From Isoptericola dokdonensis DS-3 (GTDB lineage: Bacteria > Actinomycetota > Actinomycetes > Actinomycetales > Cellulomonadaceae), in NCBI RefSeq assembly GCF_001636295.1, contig NZ_CP014209.1:496001-560000 (forward strand): a stretch of DNA of 64,000 nt, read 5' to 3'. A program made the position numbers and the translations under genes. Under the pieces are notes generated by a model. It was given only the letters and a program-made list of their open reading frames with translations, had not been told where the DNA came from and ran no database searches. Positions 43,777 to 52,669 of this stretch are shown here, piece by piece (within the stretch, counting starts at the first letter, position 1; the number at the start of each line of letters is the position of its first letter).

Positions 43777-44364
43777 GTGACCAGACGGGCCGAGGGCACC
43801 GCGCCCCCGACCGGTACCGAGGACGACGCCGTCGCCACGGCGTTCGCCACGGGGACGGAGGACGGACTGGCAGCCGCCTACCGCCGGTGGTCGCCGCTGG
43901 TCCACACCGTCGCCCTGCGTTCGCTGGGTGAGCACGCCGACGCCGAGGACGTCACGCAGCAGGTCTTCGTCGCCGCCTGGCGGGCACGGCACACCTACGA
44001 CCCGGCACGGTCGCGGCTGTCGACGTGGCTGCTGGGGATCACCCGGCACAAGGTCGCCGACGTGCACGCCGCGCGCGAGCGGCAGCGGCGTCTGCGGGTG
44101 GCCGCCGAGACGGTGGCGCCGAACCCGGTCGGCGGGTACGACCCGGTCTCGGCGCCGGTCCTGGACCGAGCCGTCGTGGCGGACGAGCTGGAACGCCTCG
44201 GCGACCCGGCGGGGAGCATCCTGCGGCTCGCGTTCTACCGCGACCTGACCCACGCGCAGATCGCCGAGGAGCTGGCGCTGCCGCTGGGTACGGTGAAGAG
44301 TCATGTCCGCAGGAGCCTGACCAGGCTGCGCGCACGGTTGGAGGTGGATGGTGCAGCACGTTGA
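43777..44364 (+). CDS. ECF sigma factor (sigma-70 family)
   Basis: 195 residues from GTG at 43777, preceded by GGAGG. Region 2 is [47 protein letters not shown]; region 4 is [36 protein letters not shown]. Overlaps the anti-sigma gene by 17 bases, so the two are co-translated. It probably transcribes its own locus and may include the sortase pair upstream. No -35/-10 autoregulatory site could be assigned with confidence. Confidence 0.93.
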   Translation: MTRRAEGTAPPTGTEDDAVATAFATGTEDGLAAAYRRWSPLVHTVALRSLGEHADAEDVTQQVFVAAWRARHTYDPARSRLSTWLLGITRHKVADVHAARERQRRLRVAAETVAPNPVGGYDPVSAPVLDRAVVADELERLGDPAGSILRLAFYRDLTHAQIAEELALPLGTVKSHVRRSLTRLRARLEVDGAAR

Positions 44365-45118
44365 CCCGGAGGTCCTGGCGCTGTGGGCGCTCGGCGAGCC
44401 GGACGTCGCCACACCCGTCGACCGCGCCCACCTCGACACCTGCGCCGTGTGCCGGTCCGAGCGGGACGCCCTGGCCGCCACGGTGGAGACCGCCCGGGCG
44501 GCCGAGCCGCTCGTCGCACCACCGCCCGTCGTGTGGGAGCGGGTGCGCGAGCAGGTCGCGACCGAGATCGCCGCGCCCGGGCCGGTGCCCGCCCCCGGCG
44601 CCTCGGATGACGCCGCCCGGTCGGACGGCGTGGTCGACCTGGCCGCACGCCGACGGCAGCGGCGTCCCCTGGCGTGGGCGAGCGCCGCCGCCGGGGTCGC
44701 GCTCCTGGCTGGCGTGGCCGGCGGCGTGGTCTGGGAGCGGGGACGCGAGACTGCGCCCGCCCCCGCGCCGACGCCGCTCGCCGTGGCGACCGCCGCCCTG
44801 GAGGCGCTGCCGGACTGGCCGGGCTCGACCGGGTCCGCCGTCGTCGAGCAGGACGGCGACGGCGCCCGCGAGGTGGTGGTGCGGGTCACCGACGCCGAGC
44901 CGACCGGCGACGGCTATCGCGAGGTGTGGCTGCTGGCGGCCGACCTCAGCGGCATGGTGAGCCTCGGCGTGCTCGAGGGCGACGAGGGGACGTTCCCCGT
45001 GCCGGACGGCCTGGACCTCACGACGTACTCGGTCGTGGACGTCTCGTCCGAACCCTTCGACGGGGACCCGGTGCACTCGGGCGACTCCATCGTGCGGGGC
45101 GCGCTGGACCCGGCCTGA
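44348..45118 (+). CDS. Anti-sigma factor with zinc-binding ZAS motif (RskA-like)
   Basis: 256 residues. N-terminal anti-sigma domain with HLDTCAVC (H-x3-C-x2-C), a single membrane helix ([19 protein letters not shown], about residues 113-131) and an extracytoplasmic RskA-type domain ([44 protein letters not shown]). Sequesters the adjacent ECF sigma factor at the membrane; release likely occurs by regulated proteolysis or redox change at the cysteines. Confidence 0.92.
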   Translation: MVQHVDPEVLALWALGEPDVATPVDRAHLDTCAVCRSERDALAATVETARAAEPLVAPPPVVWERVREQVATEIAAPGPVPAPGASDDAARSDGVVDLAARRRQRRPLAWASAAAGVALLAGVAGGVVWERGRETAPAPAPTPLAVATAALEALPDWPGSTGSAVVEQDGDGAREVVVRVTDAEPTGDGYREVWLLAADLSGMVSLGVLEGDEGTFPVPDGLDLTTYSVVDVSSEPFDGDPVHSGDSIVRGALDPA

Positions 45119-45142
45119 GGCGCGGGCGGGGACGTCGTGCGG

Positions 45143-45352
45143 TCAGGAGCGCGAGTTCTCCTGGCGCGCGCGGCGCGGCAAGGGCGACGTGCTCGCCGAG
45201 GCGGTCGAGACGTCGACGGCGTGGGTGCGGGACAACGGGTCACCGAGCGGGTCGCCGCCCAGGGCACGGGCGACGTGCAGCAGGGGACGGCTGGACTCGA
45301 ACTCGCGGGCGAGGGTGTCGAAGATCGGGGTCTCGAGAGAGCGCACGGTCAC
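45143..45352 (-). CDS. Small hypothetical protein
   Basis: 69 residues (MTVRSLETPIFDTLAREFESSRPLLHVARALGGDPLGDP). Hydrophilic, probably helical then disordered. No motif recognised. Convergent with the anti-sigma gene, 24 bases from its end. Supported mainly by its sensible protein composition. Confidence 0.45.
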   Translation of the reverse strand: MTVRSLETPIFDTLAREFESSRPLLHVARALGGDPLGDPLSRTHAVDVSTASASTSPLPRRARQENSRS

Positions 45353-45456
45353 ATCCTGCGATCGCCGTCCCGGCGTGTCGGCCCCGACACGGCAGCCTTC
45401 ACAACGGCCTCACACGACGCCCCCGACACGTGCCCGGCCGGTCGTCGGCGGCCGGT

Positions 45457-46167
45457 TCAGAACTGCTTGGGGAAGGTCAGGACGACCACCGCGGCGACCA
45501 CGAAGACCACGGCCGCCGCGCCGAGCAGGCCGAGCCGGGCGGCCCGGTGCGCGAGCTTCGTCGCCGTCCCGGCGAAGAGCAGCACGATGGCGAACACGAT
45601 CGACATGAGCACGTACCGGTCGGAGTTCGCGTTGGCCTCGATCGCCCGGGCGGACTGCGCCTCCGCCTCGCTCAGGAGGGCTTCCGCGGTCTCGGCGTCG
45701 GCGAGGCCGTAGTCGGCCATCTGGAACGGTGTCGTGCCGACGCCGTCGGTCTCTGAGTCGAAGGGCGCGGTCGCGAGCCACGCGTCGAAGGCGGGGACGA
45801 ACTCGGGCCGGAACCGGTCGGCCAGGAACGCCGGCTGCGACCCGGCGACCGGCTCCCACCCGCCGTCGGCCGTGAGCCCGGAGTCGTAGCCCGATCGCTC
45901 CGCCGAGGCGACGGCGTCGATCCACGACGCGAACGCCGTGACGTCGATCGTCTGCTGCAGGCCCGCCTCGGTCGCCGCGCGGCTCGACTCCGTCCGGGCG
46001 GCGTTCGCCGCGCTGAAGCTGATGGCCTGGATCCCCGACCACTTGGCCGACTGGAACGCCGACCACGCGGTGACGACGGTCGCCAGGGCCAGCAGGACCG
46101 TGGCCAGCAACTCGACGGTGCGGCTGATGTCGGTCGCCCCGGACCCGCCCGAACCCTTGGTGCCCAT
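45457..46167 (-). CDS. DUF4337-like membrane protein
   Basis: 236 residues, ATG with CAGGAGGACAC before it. One helix near the N terminus (VELLATVLLALATVVTAWSAF, followed by QSAKWSGIQAISF), a long soluble middle (about 40-175), and two C-terminal helices (YVLMSIVFAIVLLFAGTA, LGLLGAAAVVFVVAAVVVL). This order resembles DUF4337 proteins. Function unknown; it diverges from a DUF6325-type gene. Confidence 0.75.
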   Translation of the reverse strand: MGTKGSGGSGATDISRTVELLATVLLALATVVTAWSAFQSAKWSGIQAISFSAANAARTESSRAATEAGLQQTIDVTAFASWIDAVASAERSGYDSGLTADGGWEPVAGSQPAFLADRFRPEFVPAFDAWLATAPFDSETDGVGTTPFQMADYGLADAETAEALLSEAEAQSARAIEANANSDRYVLMSIVFAIVLLFAGTATKLAHRAARLGLLGAAAVVFVVAAVVVLTFPKQF

Positions 46168-46300
46168 GTGTCCTCCTGTTGCGACCCCACGACCATGACC
46201 CCATGATCGTCGCGGGTGACCTGCGAGTTCGCCCGGGCGACGCGCCGACGCCGCCTCGAACCGCATCTCGTCCACGGACCGTCCGACGGAGAGGCAGGAC

Positions 46301-46720
46301 ATGAACGTCAGCGCACCCGTCGAGCTCCTCATCGTGGAGTTCGGCGACAGCGAGTTCACCGGCGAGATCGTCGCCGAGCTGGGCCGCCTGCAGGAAACGG
46401 GCACCATCAACGTCATCGACGCCCTCGCGGTCCGCAAGGACGCCGAGGGCGACATCGAGTGGTTCGAGGCGGTGGACGCCGGCGCCGAGCTGGGCGACCT
46501 CGTCGGCGAGCCGAGCGGCCTGCTCGGTGAGGAGGACGTCGAGGCGATCGCGGACGACCTGGAGCCCGGCACCGCCGTGGGCATGCTCGTCTTCGAGCAC
46601 ACCTGGGCGACGGGCCTCACCGACGCCATCCGGAACAAGGGCGGGCGCGTCGTGGAGATGACGACCGTGCCGCCGGCCGCCCTCGCCGAGCTGGCGGCCC
46701 TCATCGAGGAGGAGGACTGA
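46301..46720 (+). CDS. DUF1269/DUF6325-like protein
   Basis: 139 residues, acidic and soluble. VELLIVEFGDSEFTGEIVAELGRLQETGTINVIDALAVRKDAEG and EPGTAVGMLVFEHTWATGLTDAIRNKGGRVV fit DUF1269-type proteins that often come with SHOCT proteins and are thought to be stress-linked. The next gene, a SHOCT protein, starts one base after the stop. Confidence 0.8.
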   Translation: MNVSAPVELLIVEFGDSEFTGEIVAELGRLQETGTINVIDALAVRKDAEGDIEWFEAVDAGAELGDLVGEPSGLLGEEDVEAIADDLEPGTAVGMLVFEHTWATGLTDAIRNKGGRVVEMTTVPPAALAELAALIEEED

Positions 46721-46721
46721 C

Positions 46722-47093
46722 ATGGTGCGACGCATGGGACGACCCGGCCTGATCGGGACGGTGGCGCGTACCGCCGTCATCACCGGCACGGCGAACGCGG
46801 TGAGCCGCGGCATGAACAACCGCGCGTCCTCCCGCGCCGACCAGCGCGCGTCGGCGGACGCCTACGAGGCGCAGCAGGCGCAGTACGCCCAGCAGCAGCA
46901 GATGGAGCAGATGCTGGCCCAGCAGCAGGCCCAGCTCGCCGCCCAGCAGCAGGCTCAGCTCGCCCAGCAGGCCGCGCCGGCAGGGGGCGGGGGCGACACC
47001 ATGGCCCAGCTCCAGCAGCTGGGGGAGATGCGCAGCGCCGGGCTCCTCACCGACGCCGAGTTCGCGGCCGCCAAGGCGAAGATCCTCGGCTGA
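46722..47093 (+). CDS. SHOCT domain protein with Gln/Ala-rich linker
   Basis: 123 residues. Basic N terminus (MVRRMGRPGLIGTVARTAVITGTANAVSRGMNNR), a Gln/Ala-rich middle of about 45 residues (QQQQMEQMLAQQQAQLA), and a C-terminal SHOCT motif (MAQLQQLGEMRSAGLLTDAEFAAAKAKILG). SHOCT segments mediate oligomerisation or membrane-stress functions. Operonic with the preceding DUF1269-type gene. Confidence 0.85.
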   Translation: MVRRMGRPGLIGTVARTAVITGTANAVSRGMNNRASSRADQRASADAYEAQQAQYAQQQQMEQMLAQQQAQLAAQQQAQLAQQAAPAGGGGDTMAQLQQLGEMRSAGLLTDAEFAAAKAKILG

Positions 47094-47225
47094 GCCGGCT
47101 CGACCACGGGCTCTCGCGTCCCCGGGACGCGGGAGCCCGTCGCGTCGTCGCAGGTGTGGACGGCACCGCGCGCCTATGCTCGGTCGACCGGTGCAGCCGC
47201 ACCCCGGAAGAAAGAGGTCGCGCCC

Positions 47226-48455
47226 GTGTCGGTGGACACCGTGACGATGCTGGCAGTCATCGCCGGGGCGGGTCTGCTCGCGCCGTTCGTCGTCGACCGG
47301 GTCGAACGGTGGATCCGGGTCCCGTCGGTCGTGGTGGAGATCCTCCTCGGCATCCTGGTCGGCCCGGTCGTGCTGGGGTTGGTCCGCCCGAACGAGGTGA
47401 TCGAGGCGTTCAGCGACCTCGGTCTGGCGTTCCTCATGTTCCTCGCCGGGTACGAGATCGAGTTCTCCCGCATCCGGGGCGGCCCCCTGCGCAGCGCCAC
47501 GTGGAGCTGGGGCGTCTCCCTCGTCCTGGGCCTCGCCGTCGGCGTCTGGGTCGGCGGTCCCGACGCCGGGCTCGTCATCGGTCTCGCCCTGACGACCACC
47601 GCGCTCGGCGTGATCCTCCCGATCGTGCGCGACGGCGGGCAGACCGGCACCCCGTTCGGCGACCGCGTGCTCGCGGTCGGGACGGTGGGGGAGTTCGGTC
47701 CGATCCTCGCCATCGCGTTCGTGCTGTCCGGGCAGCGGCCGGGCGAGACGCTCTTCGTGCTGCTGCTCTTCGCCGCGCTGGCCATCACCGGGGCGTGGGT
47801 CGCCCGCCAGCCGCGGCACCCGCGCCTCGGCCGCCTCGTCACCGCCACGCTCGGTACGAGCTCCCAGGTGGCCGTCCGGCTGTGCGTGTTCGTGGTCATC
47901 GGCATGTTCGCCCTCGCCTCGGTCCTCGGGCTGGACCCGGTGCTGGGAGCCTTCACGGCGGGCATCCTCGTCCACCTGTTCCTGTCGTCGTCCGACCCGC
48001 TCGAGACCCACGTCGTGGAGTCGCGGCTGGAGGGCATCGGATTCGGCTTCCTCATCCCGGTGTTCTTCGTCATGAGCGGTGTCACCCTCGACGTCGAGTC
48101 GATGCTCGCCGACCCGCGGGTGCTCCTCACCGTGCCGCTGTTCACGGTGCTGTTCCTGCTGGTGCGCGGCGTCCCGACGTTCTTCGCCCACCGGCGCGAC
48201 CTCGGCAAGCGGGACGCCGCCGCGCTGGCCACCCTGTCCGCCACGGGCCTGCCGCTCGTCGTGGTCGTCACCGCGGTGGGGGTCGACTCGGGCCTGCTGC
48301 CGGAGGCCAACGCGGCGGCGCTGGTCGCCGCCGGGATGCTGTCCGTCCTGGTCTTCCCCATCAGCGCGGCCAAGCTGCAGCGCATGCCCAGCCGGGGTGG
48401 CCGGGCCGCCCCGGCCGACGACCCGTACCCGACGCAGCGCGACGACGCGCTCTGA
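47226..48455 (+). CDS. Cation:proton antiporter, CPA2 family
   Basis: 409 residues, GTG start with AAAGAGG before it. Twelve or so membrane helices with the CPA2 features VPSVVVEILLGILVGP, DLGLAFLMFLAGYEIE, ALTTTALGVILPIVRDGG and VLGAFTAGILVHLF. Exchanges Na+ or K+ for protons. No cytoplasmic RCK/TrkA domain, so it is the short, unregulated form. A CLC gene follows 18 bases later, suggesting an ion-homeostasis unit. Confidence 0.92.
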   Translation: MSVDTVTMLAVIAGAGLLAPFVVDRVERWIRVPSVVVEILLGILVGPVVLGLVRPNEVIEAFSDLGLAFLMFLAGYEIEFSRIRGGPLRSATWSWGVSLVLGLAVGVWVGGPDAGLVIGLALTTTALGVILPIVRDGGQTGTPFGDRVLAVGTVGEFGPILAIAFVLSGQRPGETLFVLLLFAALAITGAWVARQPRHPRLGRLVTATLGTSSQVAVRLCVFVVIGMFALASVLGLDPVLGAFTAGILVHLFLSSSDPLETHVVESRLEGIGFGFLIPVFFVMSGVTLDVESMLADPRVLLTVPLFTVLFLLVRGVPTFFAHRRDLGKRDAAALATLSATGLPLVVVVTAVGVDSGLLPEANAAALVAAGMLSVLVFPISAAKLQRMPSRGGRAAPADDPYPTQRDDAL

Positions 48456-48473
48456 GGCGAGAGCGAGCGACCC

Positions 48474-49853
48474 GTGACCGACGAACCGCAGGCCGGCCCC
48501 ACCCCGCAGGCAGAGCCCGTCCCGGGTGGCACGCTCTCCGACGAGCAGCGGGTCGCGCGTGAGCGCGGTTACGTCCGCCTCCTGCTCCTGGCGGCGGGTG
48601 TCGGCATCCCCGTCTCGCTGGTGGCCTTCGGGTTCCTCGCCCTGCTGCACTGGTCGGAGCACGCCGTCTGGGAGCACCTGCCGGAGACGTTCGGCTTCGC
48701 GGTCGCCCCGTGGTGGTGGGCGCTGCCGTGGCTGCTGCTCGGCGGCGTCCTCGTCGGGGTGGCGATCCGATGGCTGCCGGGGCACGGCGGTCACGTCCCG
48801 ATCGACGGTCTCGGCATCGAGCCGGTCCCGGCACGACTGGTGCCCGGCATCCTGCTCGCCGCGCTCGGCGGCCTGCCCCTCGGTGCCGTGCTCGGGCCGG
48901 AGGCGCCGCTGCTCGCCCTCGGCTCCGCGTTCGCGCTGATCTTCGTGCGTCCGATCGCCCGTCTCGACGACCCGACCGCCACCGCGCTCATCACCGCCGC
49001 GGGAGCGTCGGCCGCGCTCGCCGCGATCTTCGGCAGCCCGCTGGTGGCCGCCGTGTTCGTGCTGGAGGCCGCCGGGATCGCGGGACCACGGCTCGCCCGC
49101 GTCGTCCTGCCGTGCCTGCTGTCCTCCGGCGTGGGCGCCCTGGTCTTCACCGGGATGGGGCAGTGGACCGGGTTCGGGATCTCCTCCCTGGCGCTGCCCG
49201 ACGTCGACGCGCCCGCGCGGCTCGACCTCGCCGACGTGCTGTGGACGATCCCGCTCGCGCTCGTCATCGCCGTCGGCGTCCGGTTCGTCTTCGGCCTGGG
49301 GGAGTGGACCAAGGCTCGCGCGACGCGGCGTCCCGTCGCCGCCGCGGTCGGCGCGGCCCTGGTCGTCGGGCTGAGCGCGGGTGCCTACGCGCTCCTCACC
49401 GGCCGCTCTCCCGAGGAGGTGGCCCTCTCCGGACAGGGCCTGATCGGCCCTCTGGCCGCCGATCCCGCGGCGTGGTCGGTGCCCGTCCTGGTCGCCCTGA
49501 TCGTCTTCAAGGCGCTGGGCTACGGGGTGTCGCTGGGCGCACTGCGCGGTGGCGCGATCTTCCCGGCGCTGACGCTCGGAGCCGCCGCCGGGCTCCTCTT
49601 CTCCGGGCTCCCCGGTTTCGGCGCGATCCCGGCCCTCAGCGCCGGCATGGCGGCCGGGACGGCGGCCGTGCTGCCGTTCCCGGTCGCCTCCGCGGTCCTC
49701 GTGGTGATGCTGCTCGGACCGTCCGCACCCCAGATGACCCCCGTGGTGCTGATCGCCGTCGTGGTCGCGTTCGTCGCCGAGCAGTACGTCCTGCGACCCC
49801 GGCGTGAGGCCCGGTCGGCGGCGTCCGCCGCGTCGGCAGGTTCCGCGACCTGA
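48474..49853 (+). CDS. CLC-type chloride channel or Cl-/H+ antiporter
   Basis: 459 residues, GTG start. CLC fold: GGLPLGAVLGPEAPLLALGSAFAL corresponds to the GxEGP selectivity segment in altered form (GPEAP keeps the gating Glu), and AAIFGSPLVAAVFVLE and LRGGAIFPALTLGAAAG are further landmarks. The altered first selectivity motif leaves transport mode and anion uncertain. Confidence 0.88.
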   Translation: MTDEPQAGPTPQAEPVPGGTLSDEQRVARERGYVRLLLLAAGVGIPVSLVAFGFLALLHWSEHAVWEHLPETFGFAVAPWWWALPWLLLGGVLVGVAIRWLPGHGGHVPIDGLGIEPVPARLVPGILLAALGGLPLGAVLGPEAPLLALGSAFALIFVRPIARLDDPTATALITAAGASAALAAIFGSPLVAAVFVLEAAGIAGPRLARVVLPCLLSSGVGALVFTGMGQWTGFGISSLALPDVDAPARLDLADVLWTIPLALVIAVGVRFVFGLGEWTKARATRRPVAAAVGAALVVGLSAGAYALLTGRSPEEVALSGQGLIGPLAADPAAWSVPVLVALIVFKALGYGVSLGALRGGAIFPALTLGAAAGLLFSGLPGFGAIPALSAGMAAGTAAVLPFPVASAVLVVMLLGPSAPQMTPVVLIAVVVAFVAEQYVLRPRREARSAASAASAGSAT

Positions 49854-49865
49854 GCCGGCGTCGGT

Positions 49866-50960
49866 CTACTCGCCCACCACGCCGTCGACCGCCTCGCGCA
49901 GCAGGTCCGCGTGCCCGTTGTGCCGGGCGTACTCCTCGATCATGTGGGTGAGGATCCAGCGCAGCGAGAACCGTCCGCCGTGGTGGCGGCTCTCCCGCAC
50001 GCTGAGCTGGTCGAGACCGCCGTCGGCGAGCGCCGCGTCGAGCCGCGCGTCGGAAGCCGTCACGGCGGTGTCGAACAGGGCGCGCAGGTCCTCGGGGGAG
50101 TCGTCGGCGGCGCTGTGCCACTCCCAGTCGCCGTCCGCGGCCCAGTCGACGTCGTCGAACGGTGCGAGCGGGTCCGCCCCCGCCAGGACGACCGTGAACC
50201 AGTTGGACTCGACGTACGCCAGGTGCTTGAGGAGACCGCCGAGGGTCATGGTCGACGGCGGGAGGGCCGTGTCGAGCCCGGCGGCGTCGAGGCCGGAGGT
50301 CTTCCGGCGCAGGGTGTCGCGGTGGTAGTCGAGGAAGGTCCGCAGGGTCGTGAGCTCGTCGCCCCGCAGGGGCGGCTCGGTGCGTTCCGGTGCCGGCGCG
50401 GGTCCGTCGGGGGCATCGAGCGCGTGGTCCCCGGCGTCGAGGACGGTGCGGAGCCTGCCGGCGGTGTCGTGCGGGTCGTCCGCCCCGGTGTCGAGCACGT
50501 GCGCGTCGAGGCCGTCGAGGTCGTCGAAGATCGCGTGGATCGACCGCAGCGCGGCCTCGTCGCGGAGCTCGGGCGCCGCACGTCCCGTTCCCCGGGCGAG
50601 GGTGACCTCGAGCGCCGGGCGCAGGACGACGTACCGCAGGTCCCAGCCACCACGGGCGGCGGCACGACGGAACGGCGGCAGGAAGGCCGCGCCGACGACC
50701 CCGTCGACGACGACGTCGTACCCGCCGCGGGCGTAGGTGGCCGCGGCCGCCACCACGGCGTCGATCACGACCGTGTTCTGGTGCGCGGACCCGTCGAGGT
50801 AAGGCGGGACGTAGCCGGTCGCGACCGCGGCGTAGAAGGTGTCGGTCGTGAGGTTCACCGTGGGGCGGGCGGCGTCGGCGGCGAGGAGCGCGGCGACGGT
50901 GGTCTTGCCGGCTCCGGAGGGGCCGGACAGCACGGTGACGCGCGGGGCGGGGGAGGTCAT
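49866..50960 (-). CDS. Fusion of P-loop kinase and DinB/DUF664 domain
   Basis: 364 residues. Residues 1-180 are a P-loop kinase of the AAA/zeta-like kind: Walker A GPSGAGKTT (about 13-21), TDTFYAAV, YDVVVDGVVG and LRPALEVTLARGTGR as a lid. Residues about 195-364 form a DinB four-helix bundle of the DUF664 type: LRTFLDYHRDTLRRKTSGLD, LGGLLKHLAYVESNWF (metal His), and RWILTHMIEEYARHNGHADLLREA (two further His). Each half is normally a separate protein; DUF664 enzymes include thiol-dependent metalloenzymes. The joint role is unknown. Confidence 0.85.
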   Translation of the reverse strand: MTSPAPRVTVLSGPSGAGKTTVAALLAADAARPTVNLTTDTFYAAVATGYVPPYLDGSAHQNTVVIDAVVAAAATYARGGYDVVVDGVVGAAFLPPFRRAAARGGWDLRYVVLRPALEVTLARGTGRAAPELRDEAALRSIHAIFDDLDGLDAHVLDTGADDPHDTAGRLRTVLDAGDHALDAPDGPAPAPERTEPPLRGDELTTLRTFLDYHRDTLRRKTSGLDAAGLDTALPPSTMTLGGLLKHLAYVESNWFTVVLAGADPLAPFDDVDWAADGDWEWHSAADDSPEDLRALFDTAVTASDARLDAALADGGLDQLSVRESRHHGGRFSLRWILTHMIEEYARHNGHADLLREAVDGVVGE

Positions 50961-51026
50961 GGGGCGAGCGTAGTGACGGACCGGGCCCCAGGTCCCGGCG
51001 CTTTCGGGCGGCCCCAGCTCTCAGCG

Positions 51027-51806
51027 TCAGTCCGCGGCCACGGCGACGGCGCGGGCGAGGACGGCGTCGAGCATCGCGGGGGTGAGCCGCCCGGTGAAGG
51101 TGTTCTGCTGCGACACGTGGTAGCAGCCGAGCAGGGTGAGGGCGGGGCGACCGTCGGGGTGCGGGACGGTGACCTCGGCGCCGTGCCCGAACGGGGGGCG
51201 GGGCCGGGGCACCGACCAGCCCTGTGCGCGCAGCGCGCCGAGGGTCGCCTGCCAGCCGAACGCCCCGAGCACCACGGCGACGCGGACGGTCGGGGCGAGC
51301 AGCGCGAGCTCGCGGTCGAGGTAGGGCGCGCACCGATGCCGCTCGGTAGGGGTGGGGCGGTTGTCCGGCGGGGCGCAGTGGACGGGCGCGGTGACCCGGA
51401 CGTCGGTCAGCTCCAGCCCGTCGTCGGCGCGGACGGAGGTCGCCTGGTTCGCGAGCCCGGCGCGGTGCAGGGCCGCGAACAGGACGTCGCCGCTGCGGTC
51501 GCCGGTGAACATGCGGCCCGTCCGGTTCGCGCCGTGCGCGGCGGGGGCGAGGCCGACGACGACGATCCGGGCCTGGGGGTCGCCGAACCCCGGGACGGGC
51601 CGCGCCCAGTAGGTGTCGTCGCGGTAGGCGGCACGCTTCTCGGCCGCGACGCGCTCGCGCCACGCGACCAGGCGGGGGCAGGCCCGGCACGCGACGAGGT
51701 GCTCGGTGAGGGCGGGCAGCGTCGCGGCGTCGCGCGCCTGGTCGGGGTACGTGGGCGTGCTCGCGGCGGGGTCGGGGCCGTGGGCGCCGGCGGGGTGGTC
51801 GTGCAC
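51027..51806 (-). CDS. Uracil-DNA glycosylase, family 5 (UdgB-like)
   Basis: 259 residues, GTG start. Iron-sulphur-type [18 protein letters not shown] supplies two cluster cysteines, motif A is [22 protein letters not shown], with the Ala in place of the catalytic Asn/Asp that marks family 5, and [13 protein letters not shown] is the C-terminal motif. Removes uracil and other deaminated bases from DNA. Further cysteines (VHCAPP, RHRCAPY) fit the 4Fe-4S site. Confidence 0.9.
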   Translation of the reverse strand: MHDHPAGAHGPDPAASTPTYPDQARDAATLPALTEHLVACRACPRLVAWRERVAAEKRAAYRDDTYWARPVPGFGDPQARIVVVGLAPAAHGANRTGRMFTGDRSGDVLFAALHRAGLANQATSVRADDGLELTDVRVTAPVHCAPPDNRPTPTERHRCAPYLDRELALLAPTVRVAVVLGAFGWQATLGALRAQGWSVPRPRPPFGHGAEVTVPHPDGRPALTLLGCYHVSQQNTFTGRLTPAMLDAVLARAVAVAAD

Positions 51807-51889
51807 CGTCCCATGGTCGCCGAGGACCCGTCGGCACGCAGACGTCGGCCCCGCTCCCGAGGCGGGGGAGCGGGGCCGACGGGTCCGGG

Positions 51890-52387
51890 TCAGACGGGCT
51901 GGGGGACCGCCGGGCGGGTGGTGCCGGTGACCGCGGCGGGGGCCGGGGCGGCGCCGAGCCCGCGCAGCGCCCAGCCGACGAGGCCGAACAGGACGCCGAG
52001 GCCGATGACGAGCGCGCTGACGCCGTAGGCGACCACCGAGGTGAACAGCGAGGCGCGCAGGAACGACGCGTTCATCGCGGTGGCGCGCAGCGGGTCGTCC
52101 TGCTCGAGCTCGGCGTAGGTCTTGCCACCGGTCGCCTCGAGGGCGTGGCGGTCGATGACCTGCGCCTGGGCGTAGGCCGAGAAGGGGCCGTCGACGGTGT
52201 CGCCGGCGAGGAGGTCGGCGTCCTGGGAGACGGTGATGTTCTGCGCCTCGAGCTGCGAGCTCACCGTGACCCAGGTGGTGGCACCGGCGACGATCATGAC
52301 GACGCCGGCGACGATGCCGATCAGTCCGACGACGCGGGCGGTGCGTCGGCCGGTCCCTGTGCTGGCGGTGCGGGCGGTGCTGGTCAT
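51890..52387 (-). CDS. Two-helix conserved membrane protein
   Basis: 165 residues. Helices [24 protein letters not shown] and [28 protein letters not shown] flank an outer segment with [59 protein letters not shown] sequence that is conserved among actinobacteria. Homologues are sometimes labelled LigA-like dioxygenase, which nothing here supports. Divergent from thrS. Confidence 0.82.
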   Translation of the reverse strand: MTSTARTASTGTGRRTARVVGLIGIVAGVVMIVAGATTWVTVSSQLEAQNITVSQDADLLAGDTVDGPFSAYAQAQVIDRHALEATGGKTYAELEQDDPLRATAMNASFLRASLFTSVVAYGVSALVIGLGVLFGLVGWALRGLGAAPAPAAVTGTTRPAVPQPV

Positions 52388-52590
52388 GGTCTGTTCCCCT
52401 CCGAAGGTCCGGTCGCCGGTGGGTGGCCGGGGTGCTGGGCACCGGGTCCGGTGCCTGGTTCTATGGTAAGACCACACCGCCTGACCTGCGCGAAGGCGGT
52501 ATGTGAAGTCCTTCACACGGCTCCTCCGTGCTCGCCCCGACGTCGGCGCGACCCGTCGCTTCGTCGGGGCGGGTACCGGGTCGGTACCAT

Positions 52591-52620
52591 CGAGGGGCCC
52601 GCCGCCAGGTGGGCCCCTCG
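52591..52620 (+). promoter_or_regulatory. Hairpin in the thrS leader
   Basis: CGAGGGGCCC and GGGCCCCTCG form a 10-bp perfect stem around a 10-base loop, about 50 bases before the thrS GTG. No U-run follows and no T-box sequence is seen, so it could be an attenuator, a protein site or an RNA stabiliser. Confidence 0.4.
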
Positions 52621-52669
52621 ACGCCGCCCGCGGCGCCGAACCCTTCCGCAGACCACAAGGAGCACCACC

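Noticed and set aside
51890..52387. Annotation as an aromatic ring-opening dioxygenase (LigA)
   Set aside because: This label is attached to homologues in some records, but the protein is a short two-helix membrane protein without any dioxygenase motif.
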